A stretch of DNA of 64,000 nt from Flavobacteriales bacterium. Its GTDB lineage: Bacteria; Bacteroidota; Bacteroidia; Flavobacteriales_F; PHOS-HE28. The translations under genes and the position numbers were made by a program. The stretch spans positions 372,001 to 436,000 of the forward strand of contig JADJVC010000014.1 of NCBI GenBank assembly GCA_016710685.1, read 5' to 3'. Shown piece after piece: positions 32,060 through 42,522 of this stretch (position 1 is its first letter; every line of letters starts with the position of its first letter). The notes below the pieces were generated by a model. The model was not told where the DNA came from. It worked only from the letters and a program-made list of their open reading frames with translations, and searched no databases.

Positions 32060-32983
32060 TCAGAAAAAACGGGGATCGCGGGCCTTTACATGGAAGCCGA
32101 ATTCGTATTGCAGCATCAGCTCATGCGAGCCTTGATGGTATGCGGCAAGCGTGCCTAAACCAAGATCATACGCGTAGCCGACCCGGAACTGTGGCGTAGG
32201 AAGCACTTCCAGCATCAGGCTGAGCGCATCGTCTTTCCGCCAACTGGCGCCGAGCCAAAAACGGTCCTGGTAGATCACGTTCAAACTGAGGTCTCCGCTT
32301 ACGGGGCCGCCGCCCAATTTACGCAGTAGGAAGGAAGGCTTCAGCTTGAAGTCCGTGCCCGTTTTCAGCAGCAATCCGCCGGTGAGCATGGGTTGCGTGA
32401 AAGCCAAACCGGACGTGGTATTCGTGCGGCTGCTGTCATTTATGGTGATGGATCGCGGCAGGGTGGGGATGGAGAGGCCCACGAAATATTTTTTGCTGTA
32501 CCAATATGCGCCACCGCTGAAATCGGCGCGGGTGGTCGCGGGGCCATCGGCAGCGAATTGCGCGTCGCCTTCATCAGTGGTGCGCACCGCCGTCCATTCG
32601 TATCGGCCAGTTTTAAAATCTGCGCCGATACCGAACGACAGCTTTCCCGTGCCCAGCTTCACGCGGTAGGCATAGTTCGTCATCACCCCGGTCTGCTTGC
32701 TGATGCCGATGCCGTCGTTGGTGACCAACAAGCCCAAGGCCAGCTTTTTGCCGGTTAGGGGCGAATGGACACTGAGCACCTGCGTTTCCGGTGCACCATC
32801 AAAGCCGACCCATTGCTTGCGCCACGTGAGGTTGGCGGTGAGTGCGTCCCGGCTACCGGCGTACGCGGGGTTGATCAACAGGCCGTTGAACAAATACTGG
32901 GTGGTGATGGGCGTATGCTGCGCAACAAGCTGTCCGGCCATGCCGATCACTAACACGAATGCTATGGTGCGCAGGGCGTTCAT
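32060..32983 (-). CDS. PorP/SprF-family type IX secretion membrane protein
   Basis: 307 residues. The signal peptide ends GQLVAQHTPITTQYLFNGL and is followed by LINPAYAGSRDALTANL, the family's most conserved stretch. The rest alternates aromatic beta strands to a C-terminal YEFGFHVK. It should anchor or export the giant adhesin encoded directly upstream. The ATG at 32983 forms an ATGA overlap with that gene. Confidence 0.93.
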   Translation of the reverse strand: MNALRTIAFVLVIGMAGQLVAQHTPITTQYLFNGLLINPAYAGSRDALTANLTWRKQWVGFDGAPETQVLSVHSPLTGKKLALGLLVTNDGIGISKQTGVMTNYAYRVKLGTGKLSFGIGADFKTGRYEWTAVRTTDEGDAQFAADGPATTRADFSGGAYWYSKKYFVGLSIPTLPRSITINDSSRTNTTSGLAFTQPMLTGGLLLKTGTDFKLKPSFLLRKLGGGPVSGDLSLNVIYQDRFWLGASWRKDDALSLMLEVLPTPQFRVGYAYDLGLGTLAAYHQGSHELMLQYEFGFHVKARDPRFF

Positions 32984-35900
32984 CGCTTGATGGTGATCGC
33001 GCCGTTCCAAGAGTCTTTATCGCCGATCTTCAGCACACCGAAGTAGGTGCCGTCGGGCAGCACCTCCCCATAGTCGCCATGGCCGTCCCACGTGTTTGCG
33101 TAGTTCGCAGCATGGTACACGAGGCTTCCCCAACGGTCGAACACGTCCAGTGATGCCGGCGCCATGCCTTCCAAGCCACGCACCACGTAGCGATCGTTCA
33201 CGCCATCGCTATCGGGCGAGAAGCCGGTTGGGATGAACAGACCACGCACGGTGATCATCACCGTGTCCGTCCGGGCCGGGCAATTGCCCACTCGGGCGCC
33301 CAGCACGAACAGGTTTTCGCCGTTGGCAAGGTTGATTACCCCGGTGCTCAGATCGCCGGGTGAAACCAGATCACCTGCGCCGCTAACAAGGGCCCACCAA
33401 GTTGCCGTGGCACCGGTGGCGATGCCCTGAAGCTCCGCGCTGGTAGCAACTTCCTGCACTTGGTCGGCGCCAGCGTTGACCTCGGTAAGTTCTTCGGGCA
33501 GGTGGAAAATGACTTGTACTTCATCCGTTGCGGAACAGGTGCCGTTCACCACGTTCCACTGGAAATGATAGATGCCGTGCGTGGGGACTTGCACCGTAGC
33601 ATCGGACGCATTCTGGTTGCTGAATGTTGCGCCCATGTTGCCGCTCCATGTGCCTGTGCCGATGGGCGCATTTGCGTTCAAGGTGAATTCCGTTCCGCAG
33701 ATCACGCTGTCCACTCCAGCATTGGCCACAGGCGTTTGTAAGACCGTAATCTCGCCGTCGGCACTGGCGGTGCAACCGTTCGCGGTAACGTTGTACGTTA
33801 CGGTGAATGTGCTGCTGTTGCCGGTAACCACCACGCTTTGTGGCGCAAATTCATGTGCAGTGGCGTTGATGCCGGGTCCGCTCCACGAGCCGCCTGGCGC
33901 GCCTGTAACGCTGGAAGTGAGGTCCACCGGAATTGCGTTGGCGCACATCGGTGCGGGCGGCGTCCATGTGGCTGAAGGACCCGTTGTTAACGAAACGTTC
34001 ACGACAGTGGAAGCATCTTGGCATAGCGCTATTGCAGGGACTGCGTAAACGTAGACGCCGCCGGGCATGGTGGCCGGATCGAAGAGGCCGTTCGGCAGCA
34101 CACCATCCGGACCATTCCAAACGCCATTTGTCCACTGTGTTCCACTGAGCCCTGTGCCCAAGTCCGTTGCTGCCGCATTTGAGCAGATCAAGAGTGCGCC
34201 GCCGCTACCAGCATCCGGTGCTTGCTCTTCGGATATGGTGATGTTCGCAACATCCGCCTGGCATTGGGTGTTCGAATGTGCCGTATACGTAATGGAGCCG
34301 GGCGTGTCAGTAACCGGATCATAAATGCCGTCAATGTTGCTCCACGTGCCTCCGGTATCTGCATTGGTCAACAACGTGGAAAGGTCTATGGGGTCTCCGG
34401 TTTCGCAAAGCGCGAATGAGGAGTCTCCACCAGCGTTATTCTGTTGCTGCACGGTAATGTTGGCCGTGGCAGTAGCAGCCAGCCCCGCACAGCCATTGAT
34501 GCCGTTTACAGTGTACGTGTAAACACCATCTGGCGTGCTTCCCGGTGCGAATTGCGCCGTTACGGTGTTGCCCATTGAGTTTGTCCACACGCCACCAGCA
34601 TCCGGATTTCCCACCAAGGCATCCATCAAGGCAAACGCATTTTGAGCTACGCAAACAGTAAGTGAGCTGGAGTTGCCCGCTTGAGGCACTTGATCTTCGT
34701 TGATGGTGATGTTGGCGAGATCCGTTGGGCATTGGCCATTCGCGTTCGCGATGTACTGCACCGTAATTGGGTTGTCTGTTGAAGGATCATAGGAGTTGAC
34801 ACCATTGCTCCAACCACCACCGCTATCCGCGCCATTCAGCAGTGTGGAAAGATCCAGCACCGCACTGTTGGAGCATAACCAAACCGTGGTGTCCGCTCCG
34901 GCGTTGTTCTGTTGTTGCACGGTAATGGTCGCCATGGCCGTGGCTTGCACGCCAGCGCAGGCGTTGTTGCCCGTTACCGTGTACGTGTACACGCCGCTGG
35001 TATCATTTGCAGGATAGAAATCTTCAGGAATCGTGACGCCGTTGGCGTTGGTCCAAATGCCAGTCAAGTTTGGAGTGCCGGATAGTACAGTTGCCAAGTT
35101 GAAGGGTGATTCCGTAGTGCAAACCGTGCGCTGACCGGAATTGCCGGCATAAGGGCCTGCTTGCTCAAAGACCGTAACGGTCGCCGAGACTGCTGGACAT
35201 TGACCCCCGCCTACGGTGTAGGTGAAAGCGCCAGTGGCATCCGTTATCGGATCGTAAACACCAGTGCCGGAGTCCCACGTGCCGTTTGGATCGGCACCGG
35301 GTAACGCGGAGAACAAATTAATTGGCGTGCCATTGCTGCATGCCGTAACGCTGGTATCGGCACCGGCATCGAACGCCGACACAACAGTTACTGTTACCGT
35401 GGCCTGTGCGCTTGCGCAAGGTGCCGTACCGGTAACCGTGTAGTTAAATGTGTATGCCCCGTTGGAGGTGTCCGGATCGAACAAGCCATTGAACGTGTTG
35501 CCATTGGAATCTGTCCAAACACCGCCGGGATCCGTGGCGCCCAAGTTGTCGATCAGCGGGAACGGGCTGCCTATGCTGCATGCCGTGAGGCTGATGCTGG
35601 TGCCCGCGTTTGGCGCGGGTTGTTCCGTTATAAGTACATACGCCGTGTCCGCAGGGCATTGCGCATTGCCGGGCACGCGGTATCCGTAGGCTCCCGGATT
35701 GTTCGTCGCCGGGTCGTAAGTGCCGTTGAAGCCATTCAACCAAGTGCCGTTGCCGCTGCTGTTTACCAGCATTGTTTCCAAATTGAGCGGAGTGCCGTTT
35801 TCGCAAAACGCGACCGTGGTGTCGTTGCCCGCGAAAGGCGCGTCCACCAATGTGACGGTTACAGTGGCTTGGTCATTCCCGCAAGCAGATGGACCCGGAA

Positions 35901-38900
35901 CGAAGTACGTGTAAGTACCAGGGCTATCCACTACCGGGTCGAACATGTTATCCGTGGGATTGAAGTTATAGAGCCACGTTCCGCCGGTGGTTATACCCGC
36001 GCCGAGCAAGGGCATTAAATTCACAGGTGCTCCGGTGGAGCACACGGCGATTGCCGCGTCCAGTCCGGCATTTACAGGGTTTGCATAAACAATGGTCACC
36101 GTGGCCGAATCGCCGCTGCATCCGTTGGCAGGGTCGAGGTGGTAAACGTAATCGCCTGCACCATCCGCGCCGGGGTGAAGGTCGCCACTGTGCGGCCCGT
36201 TATTGTGCGTCCAATACCCGCCGCTGTTCGCGCCAGCCAAGTAGCCGTTCAACGGAACGTTCGTTGAATTGCTGCAAACCGTGACTGAATTGTCGTTCCC
36301 GGCAAACAGTGAGCTGCCCACGGTAACATGTACAAATGCCGTATCCGCACCACAGATACCGCCATCCACCTTGTAGCGGTAATGGCCGGATGGCAGTGTA
36401 GCGGGATCGAAGGCGCCGGAAGCGCCGACAGCACCGCCGGTCCAAGTTCCGCCGGTAGCGGGCGATCCACCCAAGTAGTTGATGAGATCCACGGTGGCAG
36501 CGCCACTGCATATCGCCAAGTTGCCATCCGAACCCGCGTTGGGCATGGCCAAAATGGTGATCGGCGCTTTTACCGTGTCGGCACAAGCACCCGGATAGAT
36601 CATGTACACCGTGTAATCACCTGGTGCGCTGTTTGCCGGGTTGACCGCACCTGTGGTGGAGTCCAGATCCAAGCCGGTCGTGGAATGGTATTCCGGCGAA
36701 CCAAGGCCGGTTTGGTCAGGATGCACGGAACCTGCATTGGTGCAAAAATCCGCAGCCGGATAGCTGAAATTCGGCAACTCCTCCTTGATCACGATTACTG
36801 TTGCCGTGCAGGTCGAGGTATTGTTGTCCGGGTCATTTACACGGTACTGCATGGTGTAGTTGTTGCCCACAGGGAAAAACTCACCGGAATAATGTGTGCC
36901 GAAGCTGTCCACAAGCGCAACCACGTTGCTGTTGTCGCTGTACGTGGGTTGTTCGAACACATAGTTTAATCCACAATCGCCGAAAGGCACGTAAGCCGTG
37001 TCTGTCGGCGGGCAAAGAATGATGGGTGGAAGGGTGTCCAGCACCACCATGTTGATGGACACGGTGGTGTCATTGGCCAACGTATCCGCTACCTGGATCG
37101 AAGCAACTAAATTGCCGGTGAGCACCGTGCCTTCGTCAGGTGTTTGACTCACGAAGACTATGCCTGAGCAGTCCCAAAGGCCGGTCAATTGCGCATAGAG
37201 GTCCGGCATGAGGGATTGGCCGGCCGTATCCAAGTAGAGCGTATCTGCTGTCGGGATGTTGACGTTCGGTGGCGAATGATCCTCAACAGTTATGGTGAAC
37301 GAGCAAGAAGTAGTGTTCAAAGCGGCATCGGTGGCCTTGTAGGTCACAGTGTTCACACCAATGGGGAAAGCTGAGCCACTCGCCAAACCAGCGGTACGAG
37401 CGGTGGTAACGCCGGAGCAATTGTCAGTTCCGACCGGCGGGGTGTAGTTCACAACAGCTCCACAAGTTCCGGCGGCCGCGTTCACCGTGATGTTGGCCGG
37501 ACAGGAGATCTGCGGGGCGATGTTATCAATCACGGTTATTTGGAAGGAACAGTTCTGGGAATTTCCGGAGGCATCCGTGGCGGTCAAAAAGAGGGTATGG
37601 GTACCCAATGGGAGCAGGTTGCCCGGGTTCGGTGATTGGGTCACCAAAATCGAACTACTTGCCGTGCAATTATCAGCGACCACCGCTGAGCCGACGTAGC
37701 TGCCGACTGAAAAAGTGCAACCCGAAGTAATGTTCTGAGTGGAGTTGGACGGGCATGATATTGTCGGCGGAACATTGTCCCCGGGAGCGACCGTTACCAC
37801 ATTGCTCGTTGCTGCCGGGCAAGGCGGAGCGCTTACCCGTGCTTTGACCAGGGTTGTTTGGTTTACCATAGGAATGGTGAACGAAGCGCCAACAGGTCCC
37901 TGGGCTTGCCATGAACCACCATTGTCGATGGAGGTTGCCCAATAAATGGTTCCTGCGCTTTGGCCTGTTAACGTCGCGGTGAACGGATTGCCGGAGCAAA
38001 CACTGCCGCCGGTCAAGGAGCCGCCCACCGGCAACGTCGCAACAAAGACGCTGTGCGTGGTGCTTTGGCTGCCAACCGTGTATTTGATATCCACAGCCCC
38101 GCTGAGCCCGGCCGGATCGAACATGTTACCGGTTACTCCGGTTCCACTCCAACCACCGCCTGCATCGCTACCGATGTCGTACAGCACGGCATTCACCCAC
38201 AACGTAGGGTTGCCCACCCGTGTGAGCTTGATGAACCGCATCGGCACCGTAGTGGTAACGACCGTGAAGATCCACGAAGTTGAATTCGTGCTAATGGTGT
38301 CCAAGGCCGTGAATGGCCCGGCCCCGGCAAGGGCGGCGCCTACGCCAAGTTTTGCCGAGGTGGAGTTCGACCGCCAGCGGATAACCACGCTTCCCCCGGC
38401 CGGAATCGTGTCGCTGAAGCCGAGAACGACATTGGCGCCCGCGCCGCCGTTGAAATGTGCGCTATCCCCGTAGAGCGCGGTGCCGAAAACCCCGGTGGGT
38501 GCAGATAGGCCGCTGTATGAATACACGGAGACCGTATGGTCTTGTATGTGTGGAAGCAGAAATGAATTCAGGTCCACCGATGGGTCGCTGGAACAAAACG
38601 GTCCCGGTGCAGCGAAATCACTGGGGTCCCGGAAGGAAACGGTTACATTGAAGCTGCAGGTAACGGTGAGGCCCGCGCCATCCGTGGCCGTGTACGTAAC
38701 GGGCGTTGTGCCCATGATAAAGGTGCTGCCCGGTGCAGGCCCAGCGGTTTGCGTAATGGAGGCACCCGTGCAGTTGTCCGAAACGGTGGGCACCGTCCAA
38801 GACACAATGGAGTTGTCCGTGAAGCCGCTCACACTGATGTCGCCAGGGCAGCCCGAGATCACCGGTGGACGGATATCCTGAGGCGTTACGGTGACCGTGT

Positions 38901-41898
38901 CGCTCGAAACCGATGCGCATCCCGCCGTGGTGGACGTGGTAGTGACCTTGGTCACATCATTTACGGGACTCAAATTCACTGAACTGGTGTTCCCCCCGAA
39001 GAGCGTCCATGGCCCGCCGTTAACGCTCGCTTTCCAAGCGATGGTACCGCCACTTTGGCCGCTTAACGGAACAGTGAACAACCCACCGGGGCATACGCTA
39101 CCACCTGTTAACGTACCGGCGATGGGAGGTGCGCCCACAATGATTTGATCGGTGGTGCTTTGTGCGCCTACGGCATAGACCACGCTAACATTCCCGCTAT
39201 ATGCCGCAGGGTTGAACATGTTTCCAGGTGCTCCGGCGATGGTCCAACTGCCGCCGGTATCGCTCCCGTAATCGTACAGCACGCCATCCACCGCGAATTC
39301 GGAGCCGGTCATCGCCCGCAGACTAACGTAGTTTGTGAGTGTCGTAGTGATGATCGAAGTGTATTTCCAGTTCCCCGTGCTTGTGCTGATGTTGCCCAAG
39401 TCGGTGAACAGGCCAACGCCAACATTCGAGGCACCGACGTTCAATGTGGCGGTTCCCGCCGTGGTCCTCTTCCAACGGATAATCAATTTTTGGCCCGCGG
39501 GTACGGTGTTTTGCAGTTTGATCACGGCCTCATAGCCGGCTTGGAACGTGGCGCCATTGCCTGGAGCACCAGCGCCCATGGCCGCGCTGGCCGCGCCCGT
39601 ATTGCTGAACCCCACTACGGATGTAACGGATTCGCCATGCCCGCTTACATGCGGGATCAAATAGTTGTTGAGATCGACGACCGCATCTGTTTTGCAGAAC
39701 GGGCCAGGTACTTTGAAGCTGCTGCGTTGCCGCAGGTTTATTGAAACCGTGAATGAGCAATTCGCCGTGTTGCCGGACGCATCCACGGCCTGGTAGGTTA
39801 CGGTGGTAACGCCCAACGGAAAGGCGGATCCCGGTGCCGGACCGGCAATGCGTGTTACAGTGGTGCTGCTGCAGTTATCGCTTGCGGTGGGGGGTGTCCA
39901 ATTGGCGATGGCGGTGCAATCCGGGCCATCGCTGAGCACAATGCTGGCGGGGCAGTTTGCGATTACCGGTGCCACGTTGTCCGTTGGCGTCACGGTTATG
40001 GTATCGCTCGAAACCGGTGCGCACGTGCCGGAGGTGGATGTGGTAGTGACCTTGGTCACGGACGTAACGCCGGTCAAATTCACCGAACTGGTGTTTCCGC
40101 CGAACGTTGTCCACGTGGATCCGCCGTTGGTGCTCATTTTCCAACTGATGGTGCCGCCACTTTGGCCGCTCAGTGCCGCCGTGTAATCGCTGCCGGGGCA
40201 GATCGCCACGTTGCTCCCCAAGGTGCCTGCCACGGCGTTCGGCGGAATGGTTACCGTTACAGCTGCCATGGCCGTCGGGCAAGGTGAGGCGGCCGTAACG
40301 GAGTAGGTGTACGTGCCTGCGGAATTCGTCCCCGGCGTGAAGGTGCCCCAACTGCCACCGGAAAGGGCGGGCGACCATGTGCCCCCGGGGTAGGGCGTAC
40401 CCCCGAGCTGGTTAACGAGGTTTACGGATGCATCTGAACTGCATAGCGTAATGGATGCATTTGTGCCGGCACTAACCGGTGCTACTATGGTGACGGTGGT
40501 GCTTGCGCTTTGCGGGCATGCACCTGCGGTGGTGTAGGTAATGGTGTATGTGCCCGGCGAGGCCGTGCTCGTACTGATCTTGCCATTGGAGTTTAGGCCA
40601 CTGCCGAGGCTGGGGCTGCTGCTAAAACTGCCTCCCGACGGGGTGGCAGTTGGCGATGGCGTATTACCCGTCCCCTTGCAATAGTTGGCCGCTGAATAGG
40701 CGAGCACGGGAACTACCGTGTCCAACACCGTGATCACCTGCGAACAAAGAGCGGTTTCACTTCCTCCGGTCACCGTCCAGGATACCGTGGTACTTCCCAC
40801 CGGATATGTGCCCGAGGCATTAGCGGAGTTATTAAAGGTGTTGACGATTGTATAGGAAGGACCCGTGCTGCCTGTCGGGTTGGACCAGTTGCTCGAGCAG
40901 CCATTCAACGCGAAATTGTTCAATGTGGCGGTGTTGTTGCCTCCGCTCGAAGCCTTGTCGTTCACCGTGACAAGGCCTGCATTATTTCCGCAGGGCGTGC
41001 CTTGGTCAAAAGGATAATAGACTCGGAGCCCCGAAGTGTTGGACGACGTGGTGTTGGCCATGTCGGCGGCGATTTCCGCGGCATTGCGCACCTTGGTCCA
41101 GATCCGCAGGTCATCTATGGAGCCGTTGAAGTAGTTATTTATTACTGATATGCGACCAATCAGCAAATTATCCGTGCCATTAAAACTGATGGATGTGGCT
41201 GAAGTGGATATGCTGTTCAAAACGCCATTGATATAGAGCTTCATTGTACCGCTGCTCTTTTCCCGTGTACAAGCAACGTGGATCCAATTCCCGGAATTGA
41301 CACTGTCCAACGATTGGATCGTGACATCATTGGGGATGACAGTTATATAATAACCCGTTCCGAAGGCCAGTTTATTGCCCAACATGGAGATGCCGAAATG
41401 GCCCACTCCGAGATTGTTCCAATCAACGATACCAGCACCGTTCCACCACGTCGAACCATTTCCCCCCACTTGTGTGGTCTTCATCCAAAATTCGATCGTA
41501 AAATCGTCCGTGACCGGGTTTGGCAATGATGCATGGTCAGTCGCCCCTTCCAAATTCAGCACCGTGTCCAAATTGGCTGTCACAATAGCTCCGGAGACCG
41601 TTGGCGGCGCAACGGTCACATTAGCGTTGCACGCTCCGGCGGATACATAAACGGTGTCATTCCCGCTGCAGACCGCAGTAAGCCCCGGAGGGCCGCCCGG
41701 CAGTTCCGGTAGCGCCATGCCTTGCATGGGCCAAACGAGCGAAACAACCATGGCCACAAGCACCAAAAGCCCGCCAAATAGGCGGGTCTTAGTGCGCGGG
41801 GTTCCCGCGTTTCCTGGCAAAAAAGGCAACTTTGGCACGGTCATGCCCACGGTTCTACGCGGAATGCAGGCAAGAGGTTCCCCGCACGGCTTCGCCAT
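32980..41898 (-). CDS. Giant T9SS type B adhesin (LamG, HYR and repeated Ig-like domains)
   Basis: 2,972 residues, the largest gene here, uninterrupted. A signal anchor-like segment (LFGGLLVLVAMVVSLVWPM) is followed by a LamG/concanavalin-type domain (about 95-300). Several HYR domains follow (DNCS..TV, GVTTVTYQAVDASGN). Then come about twelve related units of 70-95 residues beginning with Cys in CSNGTPINLF or CSNSAVLDLSTLL and holding GGTWS, YDP and a second Cys. The end is the type B sorting domain (PTGFSPDSDGVND, FDRWGSLVYHA, LPDGTYFGVLKI). Probably a cell-surface adhesin. ATG 41898 or 41844 could be the start; 41844 gives a tidier signal peptide. First gene of a five-gene operon with PorP, OmpA, a secreted protein and a sensor phosphatase. 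Confidence 0.9.
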   Translation of the reverse strand: MAKPCGEPLACIPRRTVGMTVPKLPFLPGNAGTPRTKTRLFGGLLVLVAMVVSLVWPMQGMALPELPGGPPGLTAVCSGNDTVYVSAGACNANVTVAPPTVSGAIVTANLDTVLNLEGATDHASLPNPVTDDFTIEFWMKTTQVGGNGSTWWNGAGIVDWNNLGVGHFGISMLGNKLAFGTGYYITVIPNDVTIQSLDSVNSGNWIHVACTREKSSGTMKLYINGVLNSISTSATSISFNGTDNLLIGRISVINNYFNGSIDDLRIWTKVRNAAEIAADMANTTSSNTSGLRVYYPFDQGTPCGNNAGLVTVNDKASSGGNNTATLNNFALNGCSSNWSNPTGSTGPSYTIVNTFNNSANASGTYPVGSTTVSWTVTGGSETALCSQVITVLDTVVPVLAYSAANYCKGTGNTPSPTATPSGGSFSSSPSLGSGLNSNGKISTSTASPGTYTITYTTAGACPQSASTTVTIVAPVSAGTNASITLCSSDASVNLVNQLGGTPYPGGTWSPALSGGSWGTFTPGTNSAGTYTYSVTAASPCPTAMAAVTVTIPPNAVAGTLGSNVAICPGSDYTAALSGQSGGTISWKMSTNGGSTWTTFGGNTSSVNLTGVTSVTKVTTTSTSGTCAPVSSDTITVTPTDNVAPVIANCPASIVLSDGPDCTAIANWTPPTASDNCSSTTVTRIAGPAPGSAFPLGVTTVTYQAVDASGNTANCSFTVSINLRQRSSFKVPGPFCKTDAVVDLNNYLIPHVSGHGESVTSVVGFSNTGAASAAMGAGAPGNGATFQAGYEAVIKLQNTVPAGQKLIIRWKRTTAGTATLNVGASNVGVGLFTDLGNISTSTGNWKYTSIITTTLTNYVSLRAMTGSEFAVDGVLYDYGSDTGGSWTIAGAPGNMFNPAAYSGNVSVVYAVGAQSTTDQIIVGAPPIAGTLTGGSVCPGGLFTVPLSGQSGGTIAWKASVNGGPWTLFGGNTSSVNLSPVNDVTKVTTTSTTAGCASVSSDTVTVTPQDIRPPVISGCPGDISVSGFTDNSIVSWTVPTVSDNCTGASITQTAGPAPGSTFIMGTTPVTYTATDGAGLTVTCSFNVTVSFRDPSDFAAPGPFCSSDPSVDLNSFLLPHIQDHTVSVYSYSGLSAPTGVFGTALYGDSAHFNGGAGANVVLGFSDTIPAGGSVVIRWRSNSTSAKLGVGAALAGAGPFTALDTISTNSTSWIFTVVTTTVPMRFIKLTRVGNPTLWVNAVLYDIGSDAGGGWSGTGVTGNMFDPAGLSGAVDIKYTVGSQSTTHSVFVATLPVGGSLTGGSVCSGNPFTATLTGQSAGTIYWATSIDNGGSWQAQGPVGASFTIPMVNQTTLVKARVSAPPCPAATSNVVTVAPGDNVPPTISCPSNSTQNITSGCTFSVGSYVGSAVVADNCTASSSILVTQSPNPGNLLPLGTHTLFLTATDASGNSQNCSFQITVIDNIAPQISCPANITVNAAAGTCGAVVNYTPPVGTDNCSGVTTARTAGLASGSAFPIGVNTVTYKATDAALNTTSCSFTITVEDHSPPNVNIPTADTLYLDTAGQSLMPDLYAQLTGLWDCSGIVFVSQTPDEGTVLTGNLVASIQVADTLANDTTVSINMVVLDTLPPIILCPPTDTAYVPFGDCGLNYVFEQPTYSDNSNVVALVDSFGTHYSGEFFPVGNNYTMQYRVNDPDNNTSTCTATVIVIKEELPNFSYPAADFCTNAGSVHPDQTGLGSPEYHSTTGLDLDSTTGAVNPANSAPGDYTVYMIYPGACADTVKAPITILAMPNAGSDGNLAICSGAATVDLINYLGGSPATGGTWTGGAVGASGAFDPATLPSGHYRYKVDGGICGADTAFVHVTVGSSLFAGNDNSVTVCSNSTNVPLNGYLAGANSGGYWTHNNGPHSGDLHPGADGAGDYVYHLDPANGCSGDSATVTIVYANPVNAGLDAAIAVCSTGAPVNLMPLLGAGITTGGTWLYNFNPTDNMFDPVVDSPGTYTYFVPGPSACGNDQATVTVTLVDAPFAGNDTTVAFCENGTPLNLETMLVNSSGNGTWLNGFNGTYDPATNNPGAYGYRVPGNAQCPADTAYVLITEQPAPNAGTSISLTACSIGSPFPLIDNLGATDPGGVWTDSNGNTFNGLFDPDTSNGAYTFNYTVTGTAPCASAQATVTVTVVSAFDAGADTSVTACSNGTPINLFSALPGADPNGTWDSGTGVYDPITDATGAFTYTVGGGQCPAVSATVTVFEQAGPYAGNSGQRTVCTTESPFNLATVLSGTPNLTGIWTNANGVTIPEDFYPANDTSGVYTYTVTGNNACAGVQATAMATITVQQQNNAGADTTVWLCSNSAVLDLSTLLNGADSGGGWSNGVNSYDPSTDNPITVQYIANANGQCPTDLANITINEDQVPQAGNSSSLTVCVAQNAFALMDALVGNPDAGGVWTNSMGNTVTAQFAPGSTPDGVYTYTVNGINGCAGLAATATANITVQQQNNAGGDSSFALCETGDPIDLSTLLTNADTGGTWSNIDGIYDPVTDTPGSITYTAHSNTQCQADVANITISEEQAPDAGSGGALLICSNAAATDLGTGLSGTQWTNGVWNGPDGVLPNGLFDPATMPGGVYVYAVPAIALCQDASTVVNVSLTTGPSATWTPPAPMCANAIPVDLTSSVTGAPGGSWSGPGINATAHEFAPQSVVVTGNSSTFTVTYNVTANGCTASADGEITVLQTPVANAGVDSVICGTEFTLNANAPIGTGTWSGNMGATFSNQNASDATVQVPTHGIYHFQWNVVNGTCSATDEVQVIFHLPEELTEVNAGADQVQEVATSAELQGIATGATATWWALVSGAGDLVSPGDLSTGVINLANGENLFVLGARVGNCPARTDTVMITVRGLFIPTGFSPDSDGVNDRYVVRGLEGMAPASLDVFDRWGSLVYHAANYANTWDGHGDYGEVLPDGTYFGVLKIGDKDSWNGAITIKR

Positions 41899-42038
41899 GA
41901 AGGCAGCTTAGTCGAAGATGAACGAGTTGTGGGGGGCGATTAAAATCCACGTTGGATACCCGCGTGAGCTGTGGGAGCATTTGTACTTCACCCGAAAAGG
42001 CCATGCTGCGTGGCCTTCAGCAGCTTATAAGTGATGCT

Positions 42039-42398
42039 TCAAGCCCCGTCGCTCAAGTCTTCCTGCTTCACCCGGCCGCGCTGCATGCCGGCGTAGCGAT
42101 CCAACTGGTTCCGCAACCGGTGAAAGCGGTAAAAGCCCACCACCAGCGATAGCACACAAATAAGGAGTGCCAAGTAACCAACATAGCGCAGATCGCCATA
42201 GCCTTCTACTTGGATCAACGCTATTCCACCGATCAACAGATACAAAGAAGATCGGATGTAGCTCAGCAATGTCCGCTCATTGCTCAAGCGCGTCCGCTCC
42301 AAAGCCAAATGGTCGCGCAAGATCAGCGGCTCACGGTTAGTGAACGTCGGGTGCATCAGTCGGAGCCTGCGCTGGAGCCGGTAGAGGCGCGTGTTCAT
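42039..42398 (-). CDS. DUF202 family small membrane protein
   Basis: 119 residues. HLALERTRLSNERTLLSYIR is the DUF202 signature, followed by two membrane helices (SLYLLIGGIALIQV; YVGYLALLICVLSLVVGFY). Function unknown; some relatives are fused to phosphate-sensing SPX domains. ATG 42398 was chosen to match the family's short N-terminus. It is divergent from the S46 peptidase gene. Confidence 0.8.
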   Translation of the reverse strand: MNTRLYRLQRRLRLMHPTFTNREPLILRDHLALERTRLSNERTLLSYIRSSLYLLIGGIALIQVEGYGDLRYVGYLALLICVLSLVVGFYRFHRLRNQLDRYAGMQRGRVKQEDLSDGA

Positions 42399-42522
42399 GG
42401 TGGGAAGGTAAGCCGGATGCGCGGTGTCGATGTTCGTGTACGCTCCGGGGGCTGATCCACGGCACCTGCCTATTTCCCTGTAGCCGGTATCTTGCCAAAC
42501 CTTCAACTCCGAAAAATCCGCT

